Below, one piece after another: positions 56,079 through 64,000 of a DNA stretch of 64,000 nucleotides. The notes under the pieces are model-generated. The model worked only from the letters and a program-made list of their open reading frames with translations. It was not told the origin of the DNA and did not search any database. Origin of the DNA: CAVSWT01 sp963731745 (GTDB lineage Bacteria > Bacteroidota > Ignavibacteria > Ignavibacteriales > Ignavibacteriaceae). Each line of letters opens with the position of its first letter. Within the stretch, counting starts at the first letter, position 1. The position numbers and the translations under genes were made by a program. The stretch lies in NCBI GenBank assembly GCA_963731745.1, contig CAVSWT010000010.1, positions 372,001-436,000 of the forward strand, read 5' to 3'.

Positions 56079-56108
56079 AGTAAAGACGCATGTTGATGCG
56101 TCTTTACT
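56079..56108. repeat. Perfect 13-bp inverted repeat (REP-like hairpin)
   Basis: AGTAAAGACGCAT, loop GTTG, then ATGCGTCTTTACT, a perfect 13-bp palindrome in the 439-base gap 55738-56176 upstream of the YwqK-like gene and downstream of rho. It lacks a T-run on either strand, so it looks like a dispersed REP-type element rather than a terminator. The rest of the gap shows no gene. Confidence 0.75.
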
Positions 56109-56176
56109 AAATGAATTGAGTTATTAAGTTTTGTGCGGGATTGAATGGACAGACAAAGCTAGTTAATAAAAATCAC

Positions 56177-57430
56177 CTAGCTATTCATATTATTCAAAAA
56201 TTCTTTGTTGTTTTTTGTTCCTCTAATTTTATCAAGCAAGAAGTCCATAGCTTCTACAGGAGAAAATTCACTTAATATTTTTCTGAGAATCCATACTTTC
56301 TGAAGATCATCTTCCTTCATTAATAATTCTTCACGTCGAGTTCCGGAACGATTAACATCAATTGCCGGGAAAATTCTTCTATCACTTAAATCTCTGTTAA
56401 GCACTAACTCCATGTTGCCTGTACCTTTAAATTCTTCAAAGATCACATCATCCATACGGCTGCCGGTATCGATTAGCGCCGTTGCAATGATTGTCAAACT
56501 TCCACCGTCTTCGGTGTTTCTTGCAGCTCCAAAAAATCTTTTTGGTTTATGTAATGCATTTGAGTCAACTCCGCCTGAAAGAATTCTGCCTGAGTGCGGA
56601 ACCACAATGTTATGTGCTCTTGCAAGTCTGGTTATACTATCAAGAAGAATTACAACATCTTCTTTTGCTTCAACCAATCTTTTAGCTTTTTCAATAACCA
56701 TATCTGCAACTTGAACGTGCCTTTCAGCAGGCTCATCAAATGTGGAACTGATTACTTCTGCTTTAACAGAACGTTCCATATCTGTAACTTCTTCAGGGCG
56801 TTCATCAATCAATAGAATAATCATTTTAATTTCAGGATGATTTCTTGTAATTGAGTTTGCTATTTTCTGCAGAAGAATTGTTTTACCGCTTTTGGGTGGG
56901 GATACAACTAAACCTCTTTGGCCTTTACCAATTGGAGATAATAAATCCATTACTCTCATGGAGTATTCGCCCGGGGCTGATTCAATATTAATTCTTTTTG
57001 TTGGATAAACCGGGATTAAATTATCAAATAGAGTTCTTTCTCTAATATTTTCAGGAGCTAAACCGTTTACCGCTTCAACTCTTAGTAAAGCAAAAAATCT
57101 TTCTCCCTCTTTTGGAGGACGAACTTGACCGCTAACGAAATCACCGGTTCTTAAGCTGAACTTTTTAATCTGTGATGGTGAAACATAGATGTCATCGGGC
57201 GAAGGTAAATAATTATAATCCGAAGATCTTAAAAAGCCGTATCCATCAGGCAAAACTTCCAAAACTCCTTTGGAGAATGTCAGCCCGTCTTTTGCTGTCT
57301 GCGCTTCTAAAATTTTAAATATTAATTCTTGTTTTCGTAAATCGCTATACCCAGAAATTTGAAGGTCTTTTGCGATTTCATTTAACTCTACGATTTTTTT
57401 CGATTTGAGTTCAGAGATATCCATTGGCAT
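56177..57430 (-). CDS. rho: Transcription termination factor Rho
   Basis: 417 residues, normal for the short Rho form. An N-terminal helical domain (ELKSKKIVELNEIAKDLQI) is followed by the RNA-binding cold-shock-like fold with GYGFLRSSDYNYLPSPDDIYVS. The hexameric ATPase follows. Walker A is GLVVSPPKSGKTILLQKIA, then MIILLIDERPEEVTDM, VVILLDSITRLARAHN (Walker B) and the Q-/R-loop GGVDSNALHKPKRFFGAARN. It unwinds RNA and ends transcription. The ATG is at 57428-57430. Confidence 0.97.
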   Translation of the reverse strand: MPMDISELKSKKIVELNEIAKDLQISGYSDLRKQELIFKILEAQTAKDGLTFSKGVLEVLPDGYGFLRSSDYNYLPSPDDIYVSPSQIKKFSLRTGDFVSGQVRPPKEGERFFALLRVEAVNGLAPENIRERTLFDNLIPVYPTKRINIESAPGEYSMRVMDLLSPIGKGQRGLVVSPPKSGKTILLQKIANSITRNHPEIKMIILLIDERPEEVTDMERSVKAEVISSTFDEPAERHVQVADMVIEKAKRLVEAKEDVVILLDSITRLARAHNIVVPHSGRILSGGVDSNALHKPKRFFGAARNTEDGGSLTIIATALIDTGSRMDDVIFEEFKGTGNMELVLNRDLSDRRIFPAIDVNRSGTRREELLMKEDDLQKVWILRKILSEFSPVEAMDFLLDKIRGTKNNKEFLNNMNS

Positions 57431-57609
57431 TTTTTGTTCCCACTACTTTTTGTTGAAAATTAAGTTTTTTATACAATTATTTTTATTCATCATTAAGGAA
57501 ATTAACTAGACATGCTTACGGGGTTATTATTTAATTTATTATTCTTAAATGTTTATAAATGAAAGGAACACGAGGTTTTCTCGAAACATACATCTAAATA
57601 AAAATAATG

Positions 57610-58872
57610 TCAAGCAATTTCTTTTAGTAAATTCGATTTTATTTCTCCGATAAGATACATGCTTCCAAGTACAACCAGACAATCCTTTTCCGGTTTTGAA
57701 AAAAAGCTTTTGACGAATTCGGACGGATGCATTTTAGATTCCGCTGAGATATTTAATTCATCTGTAATTTTAATAAGATCTTCAATTGAATTTGATCTTT
57801 CATTTTTAATTTCGGTTAGATAAATATATTTAAAATACTTTTTTAATTTTTCTAACATTTCTCTGGCATTTTTATCTTTCATACAGGTAAAGAGTAATGT
57901 GCAATTCGAATAACTATAAAAATGATTTTTAAATTCTGATAAAAAAACTTCTACACTTTGTGGATTATGTGCGGAATCGAAAATGATGTCCGGCTTTCTA
58001 TTAATAAACTCATATCTGCCCTGAAGATTTGTGTTTACGGCAACATTCTTTATTCCTCTTGCAATAACTGTTGAGTCATTTAAACCCAATGTTTTTGAAA
58101 CAGCTAAAACCGCTAATGCTGCATTAAATTTTTGAAAATGTCCATATACAGAAGTTGTCCAATCATCGATTTCAAGTTCTTCAGTATATAATTCAAGAGA
58201 ATTGTTTTTCTGATTTGAATATTCGTCTAATCTAAACAATTCACAATTCAGAGAATTACATTTTTTGCCAATCATTTTTAATGATGATAAAGGCAGCATG
58301 CCGCAAAAAACTTTAATTCCTTCTTTTATTATTGCGGCTTTCTCATTTGTTATCTCCTCAATGGTATTTCCGAGAATATTAGTGTGTTCTAAACTGATAG
58401 CTGTTAAAATAACTGCCAGGGGTGACAATACATTTGTGGCATCTAACCTTCCGCCAAGCCCGGTTTCAATAACTGCGAAGTCGACTTTCATTTCATGAAA
58501 ATATTTGAAAGCCATTGCCGTGGTAACTTCAAAAAAGGTAAGCTTATGTTCATCAATAAAATCATTATAACTATTTACAAATTCAGAAACAAAACTGTCA
58601 GGAATCTGCTGATTATTAATTAATATTCTTTCATTAAATCGAACAAAATGTGGTGAAGTATAAAGTCCAACCGTATAGTCAAATTCCTGCAAAATACTTG
58701 AGACAAAAGCCGCGGTACTTCCCTTCCCGTTTGATCCGGCAATGTGAAATGCTTTTAAACTAAGTTGAGGATTGCCAATATGATCCAGAAATAACTTTAT
58801 ATTATCGAGTCCAAGCTTCACTCCAAATGTATGAAGAGAAAAAAGTTTTTCCAGCGATTCTTTTATATTCAT
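57610..58872 (-). CDS. folC: Bifunctional folylpolyglutamate / dihydrofolate synthase
   Basis: 420 residues, Mur-ligase fold. P-loop HIAGSNGKGSTAAFVSSIL, TSPHFVRFNERI, ETGLGGRLDATNVLSPL (Mg-binding), LEHTNILGNTIEEI and FDSAHNPQSVEVFL are all visible. It adds glutamate to dihydropteroate and to folates. It is 5 bases downstream of pyrD; folP is elsewhere in the window. The 179-base spacer to rho contains nothing recognisable. Confidence 0.95.
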   Translation of the reverse strand: MNIKESLEKLFSLHTFGVKLGLDNIKLFLDHIGNPQLSLKAFHIAGSNGKGSTAAFVSSILQEFDYTVGLYTSPHFVRFNERILINNQQIPDSFVSEFVNSYNDFIDEHKLTFFEVTTAMAFKYFHEMKVDFAVIETGLGGRLDATNVLSPLAVILTAISLEHTNILGNTIEEITNEKAAIIKEGIKVFCGMLPLSSLKMIGKKCNSLNCELFRLDEYSNQKNNSLELYTEELEIDDWTTSVYGHFQKFNAALAVLAVSKTLGLNDSTVIARGIKNVAVNTNLQGRYEFINRKPDIIFDSAHNPQSVEVFLSEFKNHFYSYSNCTLLFTCMKDKNAREMLEKLKKYFKYIYLTEIKNERSNSIEDLIKITDELNISAESKMHPSEFVKSFFSKPEKDCLVVLGSMYLIGEIKSNLLKEIA

Positions 58873-58877
58873 GTGAA

Positions 58878-59798
58878 TTAAATTATGTAAGTTCCCGTTA
58901 AATCAGATAGTTTTTCAATTCCGTAAGTTGCACAATATTCTTCAAGTTTATTAAGTATTTCTGTACTAGCAGAAGGATCAATAAAGTTTAATGTGCCAAG
59001 TTGAACTGCAGAAGCTCCGACAATCATAAATTCAGCTACATCTTTCCAATTCATTATACCACCTATTCCTATTATCGGAATATCAGGTACCTTTTGTTTA
59101 ATTTCTAAAACTTTTGCTAAAGCAACCGGCTTAATTGCTGGCCCAGAAAGTCCGCCGGTAACATTAAATAATTTTGGTTTCCGGTTAAAGATATTAAATG
59201 AGGTTCCAACTAAAGTATTGATTGCCGATACAGCGTCTCCGCCTTCTTTTTTAACTACTTTTGCAAATTCAGATATGTAGGAAACGTTTGGAGATAATTT
59301 TATAATTACAGGCTTACTTGTTGCCGTTCTAACTTTTGCTGTGACTTCTCCAACTGATTTTAAATCATTACCAAATTGCAATCCGCCTTCTTTAACATTA
59401 GGACAAGAGACATTTATTTCAAATGCCTTAATGGTTTCTTCAGATGTTAATATCTTTGTACATTCCACATATTCTTCAATAGTGCTTGCTGCGATATTAC
59501 AAATTAAAGGAACGTCATATTTTTTTAAAAAAGGGATTTTTTCTTTTAAAAAAGCTTCTACTCCAACATTAGCCAGACCTATTGCATTTAGCATTCCAGC
59601 TGGGGTTTCAACTATTCTTTGCGGAGGATTCCCTTTTCTTGGTTTTAAACTTAAAGATTTAGTAACTATCGCTCCAATTCTATTTAAATCGGTAAACTCA
59701 GAAATTTCATTTCCATATCCAACAGTTCCTGACGCAAGCATAATTGGATTACGCAGCTTCAAATTTCCAATGCTAACTGAAAGATCAATCTTTGTCAT
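58878..59798 (-). CDS. pyrD: Dihydroorotate dehydrogenase, class 1B catalytic subunit
   Basis: 306 residues, FMN TIM barrel. NPIMLASGTVGYGNE at the start, SLSLKPRKGNPPQRI, ETPAGMLNAIGLAN, and INVSCPNVKEGG with the catalytic Cys typical of class 1. IGIGGIMNWKDVAEFMIVGASAVQLGT follows at the phosphate site. It oxidises dihydroorotate in pyrimidine synthesis. Its ATG overlaps the stop of the electron-transfer subunit gene by 4 bases, confirming a PyrDB-PyrK (NAD-linked) enzyme. Confidence 0.96.
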   Translation of the reverse strand: MTKIDLSVSIGNLKLRNPIMLASGTVGYGNEISEFTDLNRIGAIVTKSLSLKPRKGNPPQRIVETPAGMLNAIGLANVGVEAFLKEKIPFLKKYDVPLICNIAASTIEEYVECTKILTSEETIKAFEINVSCPNVKEGGLQFGNDLKSVGEVTAKVRTATSKPVIIKLSPNVSYISEFAKVVKKEGGDAVSAINTLVGTSFNIFNRKPKLFNVTGGLSGPAIKPVALAKVLEIKQKVPDIPIIGIGGIMNWKDVAEFMIVGASAVQLGTLNFIDPSASTEILNKLEEYCATYGIEKLSDLTGTYII

Positions 59799-60556
59799 AT
59801 CACAACATCTTTCACATTAAAGACGGGGCCATCTTTGCAAACTAATAAATATTTTTCCGAATGCTGAGATGATTCGATCGGGCATCCCTGGCAAATTCCA
59901 AAGCCACAAGCCATTGCACATTCGGTAGACATTTCACATTCTAATTCATTCTTCTCACAAAATAATTTTATAGATTTTAACATAGCTGTTGGGCCGCATG
60001 CAAACATTTTAATTTTTTCTGAATTGAATGAATCAATATTTTGATTTAAGAGGTCAACAACAGTTCCCTTTGTTCCCATAGATCCGTCATCGGTTGAAAC
60101 TAGAATATTTTTTAGTCCGTAAGTTATAACATCTTTGTGAGTGCGGCCTCCAATAAAAGTTTTAATATTTTTTTGTGAATCAATCTTCTTTGTAACTAAC
60201 GGAAATGGTGCTGCTCCTAAACCTCCACCGACGATAACCGCCGTTTCATAGTCTCCATCTAAATTAAATCCACGGCCTAAAGGACCAAGTATATCAATAA
60301 GATCTCCCTTTTTTTTTCTTGATAGAATTTTCGTCCCTTCTCCAAATACGTTGAACATAATAAAAATAAAATCTTTCTCAACATCACAAATACTAAATGG
60401 ACGCCGCAGGAGCGGGTACATAGTTTTAGAAACCCGAATATTTAAAAATTCTCCGGGCTTAATATTATTGGCAATTTCCGGACAATAAATTTTGAGTAGA
60501 TAGATGTGATTATCAAGTTCTATAGTTTTTTCAACCGGCGCATTTACAGTGAACAA
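59795..60556 (-). CDS. pyrK: Dihydroorotate dehydrogenase electron-transfer subunit
   Basis: 253 residues. A ferredoxin-reductase FAD domain (YPLLRRPFSICDVEK, the RxFS motif) and an NAD domain (VIVGGGLGAAPFPLVTKK and FACGPTAMLKSI) are followed by the [2Fe-2S] cysteine cluster CAMACGFGICQGC with a last Cys in YLLVCKDGP. It passes electrons from PyrD to NAD. It begins at an ATG (or near alternative) about 170 bases from the amidase gene, first in the pyrK-pyrD-folC operon. Confidence 0.95.
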   Translation of the reverse strand: MFTVNAPVEKTIELDNHIYLLKIYCPEIANNIKPGEFLNIRVSKTMYPLLRRPFSICDVEKDFIFIMFNVFGEGTKILSRKKKGDLIDILGPLGRGFNLDGDYETAVIVGGGLGAAPFPLVTKKIDSQKNIKTFIGGRTHKDVITYGLKNILVSTDDGSMGTKGTVVDLLNQNIDSFNSEKIKMFACGPTAMLKSIKLFCEKNELECEMSTECAMACGFGICQGCPIESSQHSEKYLLVCKDGPVFNVKDVVI

Positions 60557-60726
60557 AGCACTTCCTATAAAAATAATTGGCTAACAGTTTTGAATGTGAA
60601 TTTAACGTTTTGAAAGATTGCATGGAAGGTTGTTTAAACACTTCACTTTCTCTTAAGTTTTATAATAACAAAATTAAAAATAATTTAATTCATTAACGAA
60701 TTAGCGGAAAAGTTTATCACAATTTT

Positions 60727-63111
60727 TTACTTCATCAAAATCATTTTCTTTGTCTGAATAAAATTTCCGGCTGTAAGCTGATAAAAGTACACGCCTGAAG
60801 CAAGATTCCTCGAACCTGAAGCAGCATTAAATTCAACATTATATTTACCCGCAGGTTTGTATTCATTGACTAATGTTGCCACTTCATTTCCTAAAATATT
60901 ATAGACTTTAATAGTCTGCATTCCAGCGACTGGAGTTTGCCAGCTTATTTCTGTAGTTGGGTTAAAGGGATTAGGATAATTCTGGGATAGCGAATAAGAA
61001 GCTGGAATTTTATTCTCTTTTTCCTTTGTAGAAGTAAGGATTGAAGTTAATGAAACATCATCAAAATATAACTCACCTGATTCCTTACCAATAGAATCTC
61101 TTATAACTTTAATCGAGGAATAAATTTCCCCGCCGTTATGAATTGCACCATTTGTAGGAATATGTTTGAATTTCCATCCGGTCCAATTTAAAGTGTCACT
61201 TGACTGAGATTGTGCAGAAACTGAATCGGAACTAATGCTAAGTAAAAATATATTTTTGCTGTTGTCTCCAAAAACCCAGATACCAAATTCTGTGCTGTCT
61301 GTTAGTTGATCATTAATATTGTAATTATTTGATAGCGTAAAATTTGAAGTGTCAGTTAAAAATTTATAGCTTAATTTTGCTGAATGTATACCACTTATAT
61401 TCCTGTAAGTAGATAATTCAAAACTTGTTGAATTTGTGTCAGTACCGTTTTGAGTAAATGACCAATTTTGAAGATTTTCAAAATTATCGATTACTTTTGT
61501 TTTAAAATTATTATCTGCCTCTGTAGTAAAATGTATTGAATAATCATTTAATAAATTATAACCTGCTGTATCTTGTATACCGGCAGACAATGAAACCTTA
61601 TATTCTGTATCAAAATCTAATGGGTTTTTAGGTTCAAAATATACAACTCCTAAACCATCCTCTGCAAAAATTTTAGCATTTTTAAGATTCAATTTGCTAT
61701 CGAACATGTCATAAAGATTTACTCTATTTGATAAGGAACCTTGCAGAAGTGGGTCGTCAAAGTATATTCTAAATTGTGCCGTTGTACTTATCTCAGTTTG
61801 ATTATTTTTAGGATATGAATCTAAAATATTTAAACGATCTCTCTTTTTTGTAGTAAAATTAAATGTATAAATACTATCAATGTTTATATTCCAAATACTT
61901 TTAGCACTTGTCAAAATAGTTACTATGTAACTGGTAGCTTTCATTAATGAATCGGGAATAAAAATCATTCTCTGATTATTTTCTTCCCAAAAAAAGGTTC
62001 CCGTAACTTGCGGAGATATTATAAATGCGTTTTTAACTGAAGATGTATCCATTTGCCTGCTAAATGATAATTCAATTTTCGAAGTGACTTTAACGCTATC
62101 AGGATCATCTATCGGAAATGATGATAAAATTTTTGGGGCAGCAGTCGTATCATATTGCAAATATTTATCTGCAAAAGCCGTTTTATTTGCTTGAACCGTA
62201 ACAGTAGAAGAGTCTTTAAAATAACCTTCAACTTCATAGATTAGTTTGTACTGTCCAGGTGCGAGACTATCAAAAAGAAAAAATCCATTGTTATAATCAT
62301 CTCCATTATATACAATGTTGTTAGGCATTAAAGTTACTTTAATATTATTTAGTGGTTTCTTTTGATCATTAGTTGAAGGGATATAATAATAACTAACATT
62401 TTTGGAAGGGTCTCTAACAATGCCGGCTATTTCACCATAAGTACTTGGAGTTAAATTGAAATAGCTAACAAATGCTTTTTCAATAGCCCACGCCTCATGT
62501 TTTGTATAAGCCTTATCTCTAAGTCGCCATGATTCCGGGATGTAATCATGAAAAGAACCTTCTGAAAGAGTACCAGGCATATTTAACCCTTTAAAGACAC
62601 CAAGATATGGCTGACCTGTTCCGTAAAAATCAAAATCACCCCGATTATATTTTGCCGTAGTACGGTGAGCTGTGTAAATTTCATTTGCAACCAAGCTGCC
62701 CATAACTTTCGCACTTGCATAAGTCGGATTGTTATCAAAACCCTGGAATAAAAGCAGTGTATAATTTGATTGCTGATTATACGCATTGCTGTGAATGGCA
62801 TGAAAATAATCAACATTGTTAGCATTAGCTATTGCGACAATTTGTGAAAGTGGCAAATCATCTGCGCTTGTATTAGTTGTTCTGGTCATTACAATATTAG
62901 CATTCATACCAACTAAAATATTTCTGAGTGCCAAACCTTTATCAAGATTTCCCACAGATTCCCAAAATCCTGTTTCTACAATATGTCTATCATTTGAATC
63001 GAAACCCCCATGGCCTGGATTTATGCAAATTTTAATTCCGCTAAAATCCTGTGAATAATTATTAACATTTATAAAAAGTATCGAAATCAAAAGCAGTAAA
63101 AACCTTTTCAT
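60727..63111 (-). CDS. Secreted N-acetylmuramoyl-L-alanine amidase-like protein with type IX sorting domain
   Basis: 794 residues. A signal peptide (MKRFLLLLISILFINVNNYSQ) is followed by an Amidase_3 domain (about 25-215) with zinc ligands in INPGHGG, the Glu of VETGFWES, HAIHSNAYN, and the catalytic Glu in LSEGSFHDY. Then come a carboxypeptidase-regulatory-like Ig fold (about 222-315) and two Big_5-type Ig domains (KILSSFPIDDPDSVKVTSKI and ILDSYPKNNQTEISTTAQF). A jelly-roll-like region ending FDDVSLTS follows. The C-terminal Por/T9SS type A domain has SQNYPNPFNPTTEISW and ends in FIQTKKMILMK. It would be exported and anchored or released by the type IX system. A peptidoglycan substrate is inferred from the domain. 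Confidence 0.9.
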   Translation of the reverse strand: MKRFLLLLISILFINVNNYSQDFSGIKICINPGHGGFDSNDRHIVETGFWESVGNLDKGLALRNILVGMNANIVMTRTTNTSADDLPLSQIVAIANANNVDYFHAIHSNAYNQQSNYTLLLFQGFDNNPTYASAKVMGSLVANEIYTAHRTTAKYNRGDFDFYGTGQPYLGVFKGLNMPGTLSEGSFHDYIPESWRLRDKAYTKHEAWAIEKAFVSYFNLTPSTYGEIAGIVRDPSKNVSYYYIPSTNDQKKPLNNIKVTLMPNNIVYNGDDYNNGFFLFDSLAPGQYKLIYEVEGYFKDSSTVTVQANKTAFADKYLQYDTTAAPKILSSFPIDDPDSVKVTSKIELSFSRQMDTSSVKNAFIISPQVTGTFFWEENNQRMIFIPDSLMKATSYIVTILTSAKSIWNINIDSIYTFNFTTKKRDRLNILDSYPKNNQTEISTTAQFRIYFDDPLLQGSLSNRVNLYDMFDSKLNLKNAKIFAEDGLGVVYFEPKNPLDFDTEYKVSLSAGIQDTAGYNLLNDYSIHFTTEADNNFKTKVIDNFENLQNWSFTQNGTDTNSTSFELSTYRNISGIHSAKLSYKFLTDTSNFTLSNNYNINDQLTDSTEFGIWVFGDNSKNIFLLSISSDSVSAQSQSSDTLNWTGWKFKHIPTNGAIHNGGEIYSSIKVIRDSIGKESGELYFDDVSLTSILTSTKEKENKIPASYSLSQNYPNPFNPTTEISWQTPVAGMQTIKVYNILGNEVATLVNEYKPAGKYNVEFNAASGSRNLASGVYFYQLTAGNFIQTKKMILMK

Positions 63112-63123
63112 TAATATCTTATC

Positions 63124-64000
63124 CTAAAGTTCTTTATTAAGTTCAATTAATAGAATTCTACCATTGTAAGTATTACAAACAATTTTATTATTCAGAGCAT
63201 TAAATTGCGGATACATTTCAATTTTATCTTTCGTATCTGTTATTTGTAATTTTGTGTTTCCATCTACAGAAGATATGAAAATATCGGAGCTGGTAACATA
63301 TTCACCGTTATCTTTATCAACCATGTAAATAATCCATTTACTGTCTGAGGACCATTTTGGTGCATTCGCATTACCTATCTTAGAAATAATATTTCCATCC
63401 AAATCAGAAATGAAAGTACCTTTGCCAGCTAAAGTAAAAAGCAGCATTGATTGATCAGGTGAAACCGAAGGCCAGATATAATTACCCTCACCTGCCGGAG
63501 TTAAAATTATTTTATTTCCGTTATTGTAAAGTGCAATTTTAGAATTTTCGATAAAGACCAATAGATCATTCTGAGATAATGATTTTTTAAGATTTTTTTC
63601 TGAAAGATTTGATTCTAAAGTTGTATCAAGATCATACGCAACATTTCCGTCTGCAAGAACTTTGGGAGTAGAAAGATTTCTTTGATTATTAATTATTACA
63701 CGCTGCTCAAGATTCCTTAAGTTTACAGCTTTTATTGATGAATATTTTTTGCCATCAATGTAATTATCAGTTCTGTAATATACGATACTATCATCAGATG
63801 TTAAGGAATATTCATATCCTGCGCCAGTTTCTTTGGTAACAGTTTTTATTTTATTTTGATTAAAGTCGTAATAATATATTCCAGTGTAATTTACTGAGGT
63901 AAAAAATATTTTTGAACCGTCATTTGAGAATTGCGGGTAAAAATATTCTCCATCATTTTTTGTAGTAATTTCTTTAACACTTTTTACACTTATTTGAGCA
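63124..64000 (-). CDS. TolB/PD40-like beta-propeller protein, N-terminus outside window
   Basis: The frame is open to the right edge (292 codons here) and has no stop, so the gene is cut by the window. Repeated motifs YFYPQFSNDGSKIFFTS, YEYSLTSDDSIVYYR, NYIWPSVSPDQSMLLFT, APKWSSDSKWIIYMVDKD and EMYPQFNALNNKIVCNT are WD40-like PD40 blades (P-x-WSPDG-x-I pattern) like those of TolB. It ends 12 bases before the amidase start, so the two are probably co-transcribed. Function is unknown; an exported sensor or protease-associated propeller is likely. Confidence 0.8.
   Translation of the reverse strand, partial: AQISVKSVKEITTKNDGEYFYPQFSNDGSKIFFTSVNYTGIYYYDFNQNKIKTVTKETGAGYEYSLTSDDSIVYYRTDNYIDGKKYSSIKAVNLRNLEQRVIINNQRNLSTPKVLADGNVAYDLDTTLESNLSEKNLKKSLSQNDLLVFIENSKIALYNNGNKIILTPAGEGNYIWPSVSPDQSMLLFTLAGKGTFISDLDGNIISKIGNANAPKWSSDSKWIIYMVDKDNGEYVTSSDIFISSVDGNTKLQITDTKDKIEMYPQFNALNNKIVCNTYNGRILLIELNKEL

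Noticed and set aside
1..64000. CRISPR array, prophage or insertion sequence
   Set aside because: No regularly spaced direct repeats, no transposase or integrase ORF and no phage structural genes were seen.

Overview
The window reads as one contig from an AT-rich bacterium of the Bacteroidota/Chlorobi/Ignavibacteriota group. The most likely placement is Ignavibacteriota, inferred from gene content and not tested. Supporting signs are a 794-residue secreted amidase ending in a type IX secretion (Por) sorting domain with an NYPNPFNPTT motif, GWxTD and DUF5683-like proteins, a cdaA-folP pair, a tRNA promoter of the Bacteroidota type (TTTG-N20-TATATTTG), and several good Shine-Dalgarno sequences. 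No rRNA, CRISPR array, prophage or transposase is visible.

Layout. 1-19 kb is mostly minus strand, intact and housekeeping: an exported Asp-box protein (cut by the window edge), tRNA-Pro(GGG), a MerR regulator, aroQ, Ppx/GppA, nadB, an argD-like aminotransferase, parB-parA, a UPF0173 hydrolase, CHAD, a GT2 glycosyltransferase, cdaA, folP, a GNAT protein, three exported carbohydrate-type enzymes (esterase, SGNH hydrolase, Gfo/Idh/MocA), ywbE and a DEAD-box helicase. 19-25 kb holds a frameshifted uup, a ParE-type toxin-antitoxin pair, a frameshifted THUMP RNA methyltransferase, a small group of unknown genes and a NAD(P)-binding protein. 25-38.5 kb holds a LOV photoreceptor-like protein, rsgA, nagA, rpe, a PASTA protein, a POT peptide transporter, rqcH (frameshifted), nagB, a structured RNA candidate, tRNA-Arg(ACG), a lone receiver domain, tRNA-Arg(TCG), tadA, adk, ftsE and a methyltransferase. 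pdxA and a GWxTD protein (both frameshifted) follow up to 40.85 kb.

41.2-55.2 kb is the distinctive accessory region. It is a one-directional type IV pilus / type II secretion-like locus behind a canonical sigma-54 promoter. In order it encodes three pilin-like or DUF4900-like membrane-anchored proteins, a very small pilin-like protein, GspF/PilC, GspE/PilB, PilT, a PilM-PilN fusion, PilO-like, a compact secretin, and a lipoprotein with Ig-like domains. None of the pilin-like proteins has a classical G/FTLIE leader, and no prepilin peptidase is in the window. Dispersed palindromic repeats fill the gaps between genes. Almost every gene here carries frameshifts or in-frame stops, but the protein sequence is well preserved across frames. 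The same pattern occurs in uup, rqcH, pdxA and the THUMP methyltransferase, so uneven sequence quality is at least as likely as gene decay.

55.2-64 kb returns to intact minus-strand genes after a broken YwqK-like lipoprotein: rho, folC, pyrD-pyrK, the amidase, and a beta-propeller protein that runs off the right edge.

For genes broken by indels I give the whole reconstructed span. They are typed CDS when the reading is clear with few shifts, and pseudogene when there are in-frame stops or many shifts.
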